Source: Panorpa germanica (lineage: Eukaryota > Arthropoda > Insecta > Mecoptera > Panorpidae). Taken from it: a stretch of 64,000 bases of DNA. The notes under the pieces are model-generated. The model did not search any database. It was given only the letters and a program-made list of their open reading frames with translations, and was not told the origin of the DNA. The stretch is taken from contig OY783207.1 in NCBI GenBank assembly GCA_963678705.1, forward strand, positions 4,650,001-4,714,000. Direction: 5' to 3'. Shown one piece after another: positions 24,290 through 36,534 of the stretch; position 1 is the first letter of the stretch; every line of letters starts with the position of its first letter. Made by a program: the position numbers and the translations under genes.

Positions 24290-27160
24290 GGAGAGGATTA
24301 AAGGAAGTTAACGTTTTGTAAATTCAATTTTCAGATATATAAATGAAATTTAATATCACTAAGTTTGAAGCTGTATAAATTCAGCGTCTGATGAAAATCA
24401 CAGCGAAAATAATTTTATTTATAATAAACTATTTACGTTAAAAGACATTTAATTCAGTCCGTTGAGATTTCACCCTAACATCGCACCCCATTTCCTCGTT
24501 TCCTTTTTTACTTTTCTATTTTACATCGACAAAACTTTGTAAAGAATTTTGTATTTGTATTAGGCGTCCATTTGCCACGCAGATTTTCCATTCGCAAACT
24601 GTTGGTGGACTTTTATACAGATTTGTTCACTTTAACGAGCTTTGTTTTGGCCGCAAAATTAAATTTTAGCCGCTCACCCCCGGGTGAATTCTGGAAAACA
24701 CTTAACGTTGTTTGGCACAGTTGTATAGCATCCCCTCTACTACCCCTGCCTCGCAACATGTTATATTTATAACTTCAGTTCATTCCCTTTTATTCACTAG
24801 AATCTTTTTTAATCCGTTCTACTGTTTTTTCAAGTATCCACAGCTGTAATTATTATTTCAGCTTCGTTTGAATAAAGCCCATTATCTTTTCATATATTTT
24901 TACTTGGAAGAAGGGTATATACTGTAGAATTGCTTTCGTTTCTAATTTGTTTTCCTTCTGTATTTTAGGCATTTATTTAGACGCCTATTGAACGCAGTAT
25001 CTGAAACAAATAAGTCATTGTTAGTTAAGGCTGCTAAATTATGAGATATTTTCTTTTCTTATTTATTTGCTTTGACTTTTATTCATCATAGCCCCCATCA
25101 AACATTTTTTATATATATTTAACATTTTATAATTCAATTTTACAAATTTCTAAATATTTAAATAATTCACTAATTAATTTTGAATCACTTAACAAAAATT
25201 TAGTATTAAAATTAATGCATGCTAAAATTTATGCATTCAAATATATGATCTAAAGTTTCTTCTTCACCACATTAGCATCTATCATCAGATTTAATATTAT
25301 TTTGCACAGGTAAGCTGGGGGTTTTACAATGAAAATTATGAGATAATTATGAAATAAATAATGGTAAAAATAAGGTAAAAATTTGATGATTAATTGACTT
25401 TAATTTTGCGTAAATGAAACCTAAAATAAATCATATTATTTCTCGTTCGTTAACACTTTAAATAAACAACTAAATTAAATTATGCAACAGAAATATAAGA
25501 TGGAGATAAATATGCATTTTTTCGCTAAATATAATTTAAACAATTGCTTTAATTAGTCAGAGTGCTTATTCTTTATCACAGCAATATTTCCCAAAGGCTT
25601 ATATTAAATGGGAGTCTTCCTCAAACAAATCGTTCGAATCAACGATCATTTTGCTGGATGGCGCTGTTTTTATTAGCCTCTAAAATTCAATATGGCAATC
25701 TCATGTACGCGTTGCAAATACAAAGCGCGGAAAAGCAACCCATTCAATAAACAGAAAATGTAGTGAAAAGTCCATATGGAATTGAGGTTAGAGGAGCGTG
25801 ACAGGGGACGCGGGACGAGGTGGGGCAAAGAGCAAACATGATATATTATGGGTTATATGTAAACTACAAACATCAATGTAAAATCGAACTTGTAATAAAC
25901 ATTCGATTCGTCGGGAACAACAGGGAATCATCACTGGAGCGCGACGCGACATGCACCATACGTGGTACCTACGGAATAGGAAATACATGCTCAGTTGATA
26001 TTGTTTTTTCTTCCTTTTCTACTGTTAGATGTTTTCACAGGAGGTGAAATAGAATGCCTTAGTTTTTCTTCTTTACGACTATATCAATAAATAGCTTGAA
26101 GTGGAAAAATTGACGCAAAATAGTTGAATAGATGAAAAAATATTTATTGAGCTTTCACAAATAGGATTTTTTATTGAAAGAAAAAAATTGTATGTATATT
26201 AGATGTTTTATATATGTGTTATAAGTCTTTTATAGAAATTTAAATGTATTTATGATAATATGGATAAAGGTGTGTTATGTGGGCGTCCGTGGGGAACAGG
26301 GAAGTTCCCCTCCCCTTCACTCCGCTATCAAGTAAGATTTACATCATCTGTGATAAATTTATAGTAGCTAGAATCAAAAAATAATTCAAATACTGAATAA
26401 ATAGATTATTTTTAGTATAATATCTATGAATATATACATCTTCTTTAAAGATTTGTCGACCCCTAGACTACTAATAATAAATAATTTCATTTTTTACGCT
26501 TCTAAAACAAAAATCACATTTTTATTTTATTAATATAAATATTATTCTTTTTTATTTGAATTTTAAATATAAAAGCAACTCAACGTTTAATTTTGCATAC
26601 AAAAAACCACCAAAACCAACATCATCGTTAAAAATCTGCATACGCAACAGCGCACGATTTCTCCTTGTCTTGCTTTTTTTTAATCCCATTCGAAATCTAA
26701 CCAAGTGGAACAGCCCTCTTGAGTATGGAACACAGGGGAGTTTCAGTGGTGAATTCCAAATCCAGGTTCTGTTCTGGGATGATCTGTATCACGAAGGAAG
26801 AAAAGAGGACAGCCAAACATAAGCCTTGGAAGGAGATATAATCTAGTGACATATTTCCCGTGGAATAATCCAAGTCCTGCCAATGTGCTACATACGTGTA
26901 TTTGTTTATTTCGATTTGTTGGACTGATATAGAACGGTGTACTTACTAGTGGGCAAAGGCGCTGGGGTTCAAGGCGATTAGTGGCGAATCCAGGGCGCAG
27001 GGGATTTTTCAATAAAGCGAAAACGGGCGGGCTTAATTAGACTACATTTTAGACTACGCAATTAGGTTCATTGCGAAACAAGTGAAAATAAATAAAAGAA
27101 AGCGAAGAATTACTTAAAAATAATATTTAGCAGTAAGACTAACTTTATATACAATATTAT
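24290..27160. other. Upstream flank or 5' intron of 5-HT7, no gene recognised
   Basis: AT-rich, with patches of higher GC around 24660-24760, 25760-25960 and 26690-27030. Open frames in the last patch (26556-26822 plus, 26743-27012 minus) overlap each other on opposite strands and have no domain I recognise; the patch may be body of the Helitron that ends at 27194. Confidence 0.45.
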
Positions 27161-27165
27161 ATACT

Positions 27166-27194
27166 CGTCGCTTTGCAACGAGGCGAAGCGCTAG
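27166..27194 (+). mobile_element. Helitron 3' terminus
   Basis: CGCTTTGC, a 6-base loop and GCGAAGCG form a terminal hairpin with one G-T pair, followed directly by CTAG and a T. This is the standard Helitron 3' end (hairpin then CTRR, inserted before T). The 5' end was not located; the GC-richer patch from about 26690 is a candidate body. Confidence 0.65.
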
Positions 27195-27195
27195 T

Positions 27196-29224
27196 ATTGT
27201 TATAATTATTACCAATTTATCTTTGCATATTTTTTCATTTAGTTCATAAATAGGTTAAACGTAAATATATCTCAGAAATTTTATATTTTGAACTTTATAT
27301 TTTATTTATTATATTGATGTTTCTAATGATTCAGATAGAGAAGCTGACTGACACTTCACAGTACTCTGACACCATGAGCTTACAATATCCAAATCCGACA
27401 CTGTTAGCCATTTTTCCCCCTAAGAAAGATCTTGTAGTATGTAGGGTTCACACTTGCATGTTCGAGTCCGAGTACGAAGATACATGTGTCGGTACAAAGT
27501 TCGTGCTTATTCGGCAAACATTTGGAATGCGTTGACTTCTATGACATTAAAACATAACCTACAATACTCAGAACGTATCTAAACGTTTCTAGTCTGTAAT
27601 CTTTTTTTATTTCTTTTATTTAACGTCCGCTTATTTTCGAAGCTGATTCCTATCACCGACGATTTTCCTTCTGTGATTTCAATTCTTCATATTTAAAATT
27701 TCTTTCCAACAAGATAAAGTAATGCGGAGATGATATTCTTTATAAAAGATTCATAAGTTTATAGCTCTATTTAACTTTTACTTTACTTTAAATTATAATA
27801 CATATACATTTATAACTCGAGTGCCTTAAAAATGAAAAATCTGAAATCAAATTAAAACACATCTTGAGTTCTACAAGTTCTACTTTTTTCCAATTACAAT
27901 GTTTTGTACGAGAAGAAAGAGAGCGCGCAACAGTTGATACTTGTGGATTAAGAGCATAGAAGGGCTGAATTGAGAAGAAGAAGCGAAGAGGTTTTATAAA
28001 TAAAACTACACCAAAAAGCTTAGAGGGGAAAGCGGAAGGCCGACAGGATAATTTGTTGTTCAAGCACAGAATAGAAATTTGTTATGAATTCATAAAATCT
28101 CATCCCGTCCCGTAGGACATAGGTCAATGTATTCATTTCGTAATTTGGGGCTCAACGTCGTAATTAATTCAATGCCTGAAATTATAACACGTTCCAAATT
28201 AAAATATAAAGTAAATTAGGTAAAATATACTGTAGTACTGAATTAGGTTTTACATTTATTGCTTGTTGTGTTGATTAATTATTACGTTAAAATTGCTTTT
28301 ATGACTCCTATGAAATATGTTTCCATTATTGAAGTGTAAGTGTAGTCAATATAGGATAACATTTTAGTTTTTTCTGTGATTATCGTCAATATACGTAAGC
28401 TTGTATATATAATGCTGTTTATCAAGCATATGTACTTTGCATAAATACTGTTAAATGTACACGCACAATGCATGACAACATACTACATTGCCAAGTTGCA
28501 ATACCTACTCCCACTTCTAGTATCATATTTAAACTTTACTTATTTTCCATTGGCTGACCTGCGTGCAGGATCATGGCTCAGTGTTTGACCTAATAAAAAT
28601 TTAATCGCCCTAATTCTAGATGTTTATTGTATACACATAATTTTCAATTTTCAATTAAGTTATTCTTCTGACAGGTATAATTAATACTTTCCATAAATAC
28701 TCGTATGTTAAAAATCTGATAAAAAAGAAATTAATATTCAAATCGTGATCTAGTTCAATTTTTCGGTCGTATTAATAAATTAACTTATCATTTGTAATGT
28801 GAATTCTGTCACGTAATGTCATTTCATTCATTGTATACTTTGTATATAAATAACCTTTAAAAGGAATGTTATTTATTGGCAGAGTCGTACTAAGGCTACG
28901 GGCTTTGTGGGCATTGGGAAAAAACTACTTATGTTTTCATATACATACAATCTCTTTTTGTTTTAAATTAAAATATTTACTGTAAGATTATATTAACGTA
29001 CAACCTACATATTTAGACTAGTTATACACTAGTGCAGCCTAAGAGATACACTTAAATGGGATTGTTTGGAGACCACGTTGTAACCATTCTGCCTATTAGA
29101 TATATTAGCGATCGTCTATAAATTTTGTACTACAAATTACATGGCTTTGAACCCCCATGGCTTTGGTCCTATTCTCACACATTTTGGAGAATCTTTCTTT
29201 GAAAAAAAATATTTAGTCTTATGA
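27196..29224. other. AT-rich stretch without recognisable gene
   Basis: No supported gene. The open frames near 27314-27535, 27788-28063 and 28282-28473 lack recognisable motifs. Confidence 0.45.
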
Positions 29225-29475
29225 CAGTAAACATTTTGGAGTCACTTTGCTATCATAATGAAGATACGAATGATTTCTTTTGTCATGAAAGCGTTCATTT
29301 ACAGATCAGTTTCTCACAAACGTTCATATGATATGTCTATTTATCGCCTACAAATAGCGAAACCACTCCACCTGTCGGAATAGAAATGAAGATAAAGTTG
29401 GTGCGAACTATAATTCAAATGCAACAGTGATAGAAACGTCACAAAACAGGACACTTCACTAAATTGTTTACTGGG
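29225..29475 (-). mobile_element. CCCAGTAAACA MITE, copy 2
   Basis: Reverse-oriented copy of the 21189 element: begins with CAGTAAACATTTTGGAGTCA and ends with TTGTTTACTGGG. The inner GTGCGAACTATAATTC and CACTCCACCTGTCGGA blocks match. No ORF. Confidence 0.78.
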
Positions 29476-29551
29476 ATTTTGCATTTGTCTTTTACGTTAC
29501 AAAATTTATTATTCGCTTCCCTTCGTTGTGTCTTGCCAAGTTATGTGCCAG

Positions 29552-29566
29552 CCCCCCCCCCCCCCC
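29552..29566. repeat. Poly(C) tract
   Basis: Run of 15 C, followed by TCACCCCT. Its length is likely unreliable in short-read or homopolymer-prone data. Confidence 0.85.
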
Positions 29567-29819
29567 TCACCCCTACAATAATTATTAATGGATGGCTCCT
29601 TATTATAATAAAAAAAACTTTGCAAATTATATTACGTTAAGATTATTTTTATTGAAGCACAAGTACTCGTATGTTTCTAATATTATGATCACCTTACACA
29701 TGTAGATATTTTGGGGGCTCAGGCAATGATACCTTAATTCGGCACTGTTCATTGATAACAACTACCACCTACACACGCTTGTCCACAAACCCTTTTCCGT
29801 CTTTAAACCCTCGTATTCA

Positions 29820-29935
29820 ACATTTAGCGGTTTTGTAGGGGATTGGCCTTGGGTTTGGACGTGCGTGTCGCGGGTTTGACGGACACTGGACGTCGGTCAC
29901 CCTACAGCGACGTCCGCGGCTAAACAACCAACTAA
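29820..29935. promoter_or_regulatory. CpG-rich spot, possible promoter or non-coding exon
   Basis: A short GC-rich, CpG-dense island in an otherwise AT-rich background, containing CGTGCGTGTCGCGGGTTTGA and a perfect 8-bp inverted repeat GGACGTCG (29888-29895) / CGACGTCC (29908-29915). It is about 5.6 kb upstream of the 5-HT7 start codon and could belong to that gene's 5' region, but nothing ties it to a transcript. It could also be a transposon fragment. Confidence 0.25.
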
Positions 29936-30383
29936 CAACAAAACGAGTCAGAAATATGAAGAGGTGCGAACAACTAGGTACATAACCTATTGATTATTTG
30001 AAACTCGTACTCGTTGATGGATCAATACGACAAAGCAACGCAAAGCAACAATAAGCACAGACCGTGTAAACAAGTTTGTATCTTGGTTATATTATGTTAT
30101 TAAATATCGATTGTCGGTGCATTTACCGGTAATAGGGAGGGGTGGGGGGAAGTGTTGAAGGGAGCATGTTGTGCTGACAGGTCGCGGTTTATGATATACG
30201 GCGATTACAATGTAAAATAGCTATAATAAAGACTGACTGACAATCTATCAACACGAAAAGCTTGTCAGAAGAAATGTTACTTTCAAACTTGTTTTTTCTG
30301 AAGCGACGTTCTAAGATGAAAGTGAAAACCAATATAGTATTGTTACAGTGAAGATTAAAATCATCTTTTATTTTCTTTTTTAA

Positions 30384-30933
30384 TGGGCTTGTGTCCTGTG
30401 CCTTAATTTCTATAAAACTGTACTATATATGGATAAAGTGGGTTACTAGAACCTCAAATGTTCAATTATTTTTTAATAACTCCTTATATGTTAAGAGATA
30501 TTAACAATTAAAAAAGTCATTTTGTCTCTTTAATTATTAAAGGGATTCAACGTTGTACATATTCCAAGTGCATGTGACATCACAATCCTTGTGTAAGGTT
30601 ACCAACCTTACAGCTCATAAATCTCTGCTATATGTATTTATATATCAAAATATCAAATATTATTTACAGCAATTTCAAGGAACAATAAAATTTCAATATT
30701 ATGTCTGCCTTAGCAAGGTTAAATAAAATAAAAACTTATTATTCTTTGATTTGACTTGATTATTTGACTACCAACAGCTACAGAACATTACCACAGCACT
30801 GACCTACTCAACAAATAACTGTCTCAATTCAAACTTTTAATTGCTATATCTCCGTCAATATTTAGATATTTAATAAAATAGTTTCAATCAACAATTAAAA
30901 AAGCGACCACTAAAAAATGAGGACACAAGCCCA
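30384..30933 (+). mobile_element. 620-bp TIR family, copy C (internal deletion)
   Basis: Left end TGGGCTTGTGTCCTGTGCCT, right end GAGGACACAAGCCCA. Lacks about 70-80 bp around 30820 that copies B and D carry (the block with ATTTCACGTCATACAAATAT). Otherwise colinear. No ORF. Confidence 0.82.
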
Positions 30934-31376
30934 TTTTGAGTTAATTCTCAATCAAGTTTCTTTGTTTTAAATTTTACCATTGTTTTATATAGCATTTACA
31001 TTTTAAATGTAGCGGGTAACAAATAAACAACCACCATGGTTTTTAGATGATTAAATAGAACTCGTAGTTTTGTCGTTACGTGTCTGTCATACATAGTTAC
31101 ACGTATTTACAGAGAGAGAAAAACCTAATGGATTTATAACTAACTAAACAGAGGAAAGTTAAATGAAAAAGTTTTTTTTAGCTTTTACAGTGACAGATAA
31201 ACGGGTTCAGCAGATGAGACAAATAAAGAAACTTTGTCCATTGTTAAAATTGAAAGTAATTAGAAAATCTATTTGTGTTATACCTTGCTGTAGATTTATT
31301 TCACTCACTCTGTTTCTGTTTATAATAACTAATAAATATAAGTGAAGTAAATGCATACTACTCATAGTTTAAGTTA

Positions 31377-31442
31377 CGAGAGTTCAGCTGTGACTCATGC
31401 CTATATAACCTCTTTTAAGCATGAGTCACCGCCAATCTCTCG
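31377..31442. promoter_or_regulatory. 66-nt hairpin with two AP-1-like sites
   Basis: GTGACTCATGC (31390-31400) and GCATGAGTCAC (31419-31429) form a perfect 11-bp inverted repeat. Outside it, CGAGAG (31377-31382) and CTCTCG (31437-31442) pair again, separated from the inner stem by 7 bases on each side. Each arm holds TGACTCA, the AP-1/bZIP consensus. The structure is visible in the sequence; a regulatory or small-RNA role is only inferred, and a tiny MITE is another explanation. Confidence 0.4.
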
Positions 31443-32443
31443 CAATTGGAACTATATAATAAAATGATATCTGTTAGACTTACAAAAAATGTTATAAACA
31501 AAAGTAGTTAAAGATTTTGTTCTCTACAATATTGATTATTTTTAATGTAGAATGTTTTACACGTTGATATGTTGTTAAAGAGATATTGGGAATAAACCGT
31601 TTTGATAGCCATTTTTTCAACATGGCGATGCACTTGGATCTCAAAAGAGGGTGGAATTTTCATTACAAACCTATACTTTATAACATATCCAATAATTAGG
31701 ACTACCAGCACAGATTAAAGATAGCACAAATTTAAAAAGTTAGAAATTTTATAATTAAAGAAATTGTTTCTTTTATATTGTAGCAATTTTTGACAACGAT
31801 TAAAGATGAAGTGGGACAGTGGGCGGTGCAATGATATTTGACGCCGACTTGTATTATATTTTTGAGCTTTGTTGTTATCAAGTTAAATTGAATATGTACA
31901 TACATAGTCATAAACCTATTAGGCAGCGGTGTTATTCATATATATGAAGCCACGACATCACAGAAACTGTACAGGTCCTTGGTGAAAGTATTAGCATCAG
32001 AAGTAGACCGACAGTAAATAAATTAAATAAAAAATAATGGTGTCACAATATACAATATGTAAATAGCAGAATAAAAGTACAGAAATTGCTTTGTCGTATT
32101 ACGTAAATTTATAGCCAGGACATAAAGGATTACACGTAGATGCTGTAAACAAAGAAGAAGAAGAACATTTGTAAAGAACTTTAATGTGATTACAAAGTTA
32201 CAGTAGTAAAGCTATAACATACGAGCTCAGAGTACTACGTACATTTGTCTTCAGCGGCAATAAAACAAGCTCGATGAGGTTCCAAGCAACGAGAAGGTGA
32301 AACTCGGCTATTCCGTATGTCTAAAAGGCCCCATACTCACTTGAATATGTTGGCTTGGTAAAATCTCAACCACCATGTTTGATCGTTTATGAGTGCGATT
32401 AATATAGTTGGTGGTTATAATCATTCATGGATCATGGATTTCA

Positions 32444-32525
32444 TTTAGGATGAGGCGAGGATCATATAATAACGTTTAGGATGAGACGAGGTTCACTGTA
32501 CTGTTTTTAGGATGAAAAGAGGGGC
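32444..32525 (+). repeat. 31-bp tandem repeat, about 2.6 units
   Basis: TTTAGGATGAGRCGAGG starts at 32444 and 32475, and a decayed form (TTTAGGATGAAAAGAGG) at 32506: exactly 31 bp apart each time. No coding potential seen. Confidence 0.6.
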
Positions 32526-33858
32526 AGACAGCAAAAATTTCGATCCGGGTAGCGCGCTCGATTTGATGATTACTACCAACACAAAGTTTTTATTATTCTA
32601 TAGTAGTTGACTGTTTATTTAGTGACAATTAAATATTAATTACAATTAGGTTTTAAAGCGAATGTATAAGTCTGTATAGAGATAGAGGTGACTAAGAAGC
32701 AAGCAGTACATCTACAAGCATTTATAAAGAAAGAATTACTATGTACTTATGGAATAGCTTAATGAAATTAATTCTTCCACTGAATAAAATTATGCTAAAG
32801 CTAAAATAGATTCCCAATTTTCATTGATTTAATTAGTTTTACAATTAGTTTTACATTTAAACAAAACATTTTTATATTATTTTTCCACACATATATAAAA
32901 CTTAGTTTTATTATTTAAAAATGAACCTGATGAAATTTGCGTGTGTTGGAAGAATGTTCGGTTCGTAGCCGACCAACATTTGTGAATGTGTATTGGGCCT
33001 TTAATGGTGTTCCCATCGAATAAATAAACATTGTTTAAAATGTCGAACCTTTACTTTACTTTGTGACGCTGCGCTGTCGATGACAGGTGCAGGTGTGCAA
33101 GCGGACTTTAAAGCGACATTAATTGTCACTACCCGAAAAATAATTATGCGAGGAATTAAATTAAAACACGATGTAAAGTGACGTAAAATAATTTAATTAA
33201 AAAATGGTTAATGAAAAAACAATATTGAATCAGCGGTTTGCTTATAACACCAGAAAATAAAATAAAATTTCATAAATAAATATGTATCTCACGTAATAAA
33301 GGAATATAAGAGATAAGATATTGGAATATTACAAGGCCTGGTGAATTCGTAATTAAAATCTTTTAAATCATGCAAAAGTAATAAATTATATTTCGTTTAA
33401 TCACGAAGGATTGTTCCATCTTACCTTTCAGATATTTCAATTTCTTTGCGTTTTATTAAATATATGTAAAATATAAATTAATATTCAAAAATAATTTAAG
33501 TAATAACTTTTCCCTCGCCATTTTTATTGTTTTTTTTGTAAATATTAGATTTTTGAAAATTCGAAATTGAATTTGAATGTTGAGTAATTAATATTAGTAA
33601 TAGTTTGAATTTATTAGAAACTGTCAGATATTAGATTCATCAAACTAATGAATTGATGATTGGAGAAGTATGCTGACTCACATTTTACTCATTTTCTAAT
33701 TTTATACTGGTTTTTTTGACCTGTATAATCACCATCAGTGTCCGAATGCTCTAAGCATGAGAATGTATAAAATATTTCTTTACTTTGGGGCTAACATATA
33801 TTATTTTTAACCTTACCACTTCTTTAATCATTGTAGACCCTCATTGTGACGTTACTTA

Positions 33859-34464
33859 GGCCCTTATTCTGTAACTTTTCAAAAAATCGACCTTATTTTT
33901 TCAGCGGTGATTTAATTTAAATAATTCACCGTTCGAATAAAGTCGCTGTATTTAAAATATCTAAAGTGGTATTCTGTATGCAAGATTTTCCATCGCCTTT
34001 ATAATATACAGCGGTGAGAAAGTATAGTGACGTATTTTAAGACGTCATCAATTTTAAAAATATTCGTCCAATCACGGCATTAGGAATATTCAAATATTTA
34101 AAAATTCAAACACTTGACAAGTACGAATACATGTCAATTGTTCAAGTCAATTGACAAGCAACATAACCTCACTTTCTGAAATATTTATATTTGTACATTT
34201 GTACATACTGTGTATTAAAAAATTTGTACTGAAATTCAAATTAAAATTCAAATTGTTTGACTGTTCTAAAAAATACGGCGATGGAAAATTTTAAAGTCAC
34301 CGCTAAAGGCGACCTCATAATTTGATCGATTTTTTTCCAGCGACAAAAATAAAATCGATGGAAATTTCTTACAGAATACCAAGTAAAAAATCATCGCTTT
34401 TGTGACGTCATTTTACAGCGATGAAATTTTTTCACCGGTGGAAATACTTTACAGAATAAGGCCC
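33859..34464. mobile_element. PIF/Harbinger-like MITE with TTA target duplication
   Basis: Left end GGCCCTTATTCTGTAA and right end TTACAGAATAAGGCCC are perfect inverted copies over 16 bases, flanked on both sides by TTA (33856-33858, 34465-34467). Inside are repeated CGGTGA/TCACCG and GCGATG/CATCGC blocks in inverted arrangement. 606 bp, no ORF. Confidence 0.82.
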
Positions 34465-34979
34465 TTAATTAGAAGAAATATATTTGTGATCATTTTTTGA
34501 ATTAGATGTGACGTCACGTAACTTATTTCTTACCCCTTTGAGTATGAGATAATTAATAGATGACGCTCATCGTATGGTTTAAATATAAAGAAGCATTTTA
34601 TGCTGTAAATCTTCAGCGGTAGCTTATAAAGTCTTATAGTGTATCGTCTTCACCGCGGATTATACAGGATTATCACCACAGACGCTTTAAGTTACGTATA
34701 TTTGAAATTACAAAACTTAAGTATGCAGTTTGAATTAATAATGTAATTACTTTTGGATGTAAGACAATTTCTTCAGTGTTTTTTTTTATTCTTATAAGAA
34801 ATGGAGGATCCAAAGAATCTACTGACGACACAGTTGGAGAGAACATTTATGTTTAGTGAAATAACATATTAAAATGTTTATAACTTTAATTGTTTTTATC
34901 TTCAGTTCAAAAACGGCCAACCTTTTAGGATAATTAGATAATGAAATTCTTTATAATTTTACAAATTTGTAACATTTTA

Positions 34980-35330
34980 ATAAGAGAGGTAAAAGGTGGG
35001 AGAAGTGAAAATAAAGGGAGGAAGGATAGGGAAAAGATATTAGAGGGTTTGTCGAGAGGAGACAAGAAAGGCAAGAGGTGAGAGATGGAGGTACAGCAAG
35101 AAGAAAGGAGAAGCAGAAAACGGTGAGAAGGAAGCAGGAGTAGAGAACATGAAGAGAGAGGATCAAGAGAAGAAGAAGCAGAAAGTACTTTTGGAAGTAG
35201 TAATAGTTTAAGTTTAGTTTTAAATTTGAATTTATGTAGGAATAATATGTATTAGGAAATATAATAATATAGTTGGAAAATCCGAAAGACACACAATTAA
35301 CATAATACATAATATTAATATAATATTCTA
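34980..35330 (+). repeat. Purine-rich dispersed repeat, copy 2
   Basis: A/G tract to about 35205 (GAGAGGATCAAGAGAAGAAG, AGCAGAAAGTACTTTTGGAA) followed by the family tail (AGTTTAAGTTTAGT, AATCCGAAAGACACACAATT, then AT-rich triplets), in the same order as the copy at 53889. The Ser/Leu/Phe-rich open frame on the minus strand (34951-35373) is the complement of the purine tract and not a gene. Confidence 0.65.
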
Positions 35331-36295
35331 ATGATAAGGCTTGTAGTACGACAACTATAAAAAGGTAATTCATATAATTCTGTGTTTATTCTATTCATTG
35401 AACTTGCGTTACACTTCTAAATAAGTTAATTTATTCAAATCTTCTTTTATTCTCTATACAAATCTACTTAGAAATCCTAAGAAATCGATTAAAGCTGCAT
35501 TTAATTAAAATATGAGACATGTATTATTTTAGTAACATTGAAGTGTTAATGAAGTTGTTCACGACATGTACAAAACTATTAATTAAAATGATAAAAGTAT
35601 AAAAACAATATAATAATTGCATGCAAAGATAGCGAAAGGACATACCATCCGATGGAGTGTGGTCAGAGTGGTGAGGGGAGGATGAGAGTCCAGCTCAACG
35701 CGGGATGATATACAACTCAGTTAACACCACACATTTTTGTGTGTGAAATGAAAATCTATTTTTAGAAAAGAATCAATAATATATGTATAATATGTGAGAG
35801 CGTGTTTTTGTACCGTGTGTTTTGGTGCATGTGAGATTTTAAAAATATGATTATACACATTTTTCGTGTCAAATCATTTTACTATGAAATAACAACATAA
35901 TTAAATGGTGACCTATTTATTTGGAATCTTAGCCTTGATTTTAGCTGACCTAGTTTATTTTTATAAAGCATACAACATTCTGTTAATGTTAAATGTTTTA
36001 TATTGTTATTTTTAATTTTGGTAAAAATATAAATGGCTGTAGGACGAGGGGGTATGGTCGTTATATATAGAAATATTCATCATATTTTTTTAATTACAGC
36101 AAATGCACTGGTATAATTTATTATATAATAAAAAACGTATATAAAAGAATATGGCTTCTGTTGTGTGCTTTAATGGTAATGTTCCATTATTATGAAATGT
36201 GATAGTAAAATAATATATATGGCATAATTTTAAGTTAATCAAAATGAAGTAGATGTAACAAATTAACACATGTTTAAATAGTATAGTAACCGCAC
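35331..36295. other. AT-rich stretch without recognisable gene
   Basis: No gene, RNA or clear repeat recognised. Confidence 0.5.
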
Positions 36296-36534
36296 GGTAA
36301 ACAATTTGGTGAAGTGTCCTATTTTGTTACCTTTCTATCACTATTGCACTTCCATTTTAGTTCGCATCAACTTTAATTTCATTTGTATTCCGACAGGTAG
36401 GGTGGTTTCCCTATTTGTAGCTGATAAAATAGACATTTAATAAGAACGACTATGAGAAACTGAACTTTTTTATGACAAAAAAATCATACGCATCTTCAAT
36501 ACGATGACAAAGTGACTCCAAAATATTTACTGAG
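36296..36534 (+). mobile_element. CCCAGTAAACA MITE, copy 3
   Basis: Starts GGTAAACAATTTGGTGAAGT and ends AAAATATTTACTGAG; colinear with the copy at 21189 (TTCGCATCAACTTTA, CCGACAGGTAGGGTGG, GACAAAAAAATCAT blocks). More diverged at both ends. No ORF. Confidence 0.75.

Noticed and set aside
26556..27012. Two overlapping frames (88 codons plus, 89 codons minus) in a GC-richer patch
   Set aside because: No domain, opposite strands, and the patch may be Helitron body ending at 27194.
28880..29570. Possible hAT element starting near CAGAGTCGTACTAAGG and ending near the poly(C) tract
   Set aside because: No matching right end or target duplication could be found.
31377..31442. A pre-miRNA
   Set aside because: The continuous stem is only 11 bp, too short for a normal pre-miRNA; kept as a hairpin with bZIP-like sites.
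34951..35373. 140-codon minus-strand frame
   Set aside because: Same reason: it covers a purine-rich repeat copy and its tail.
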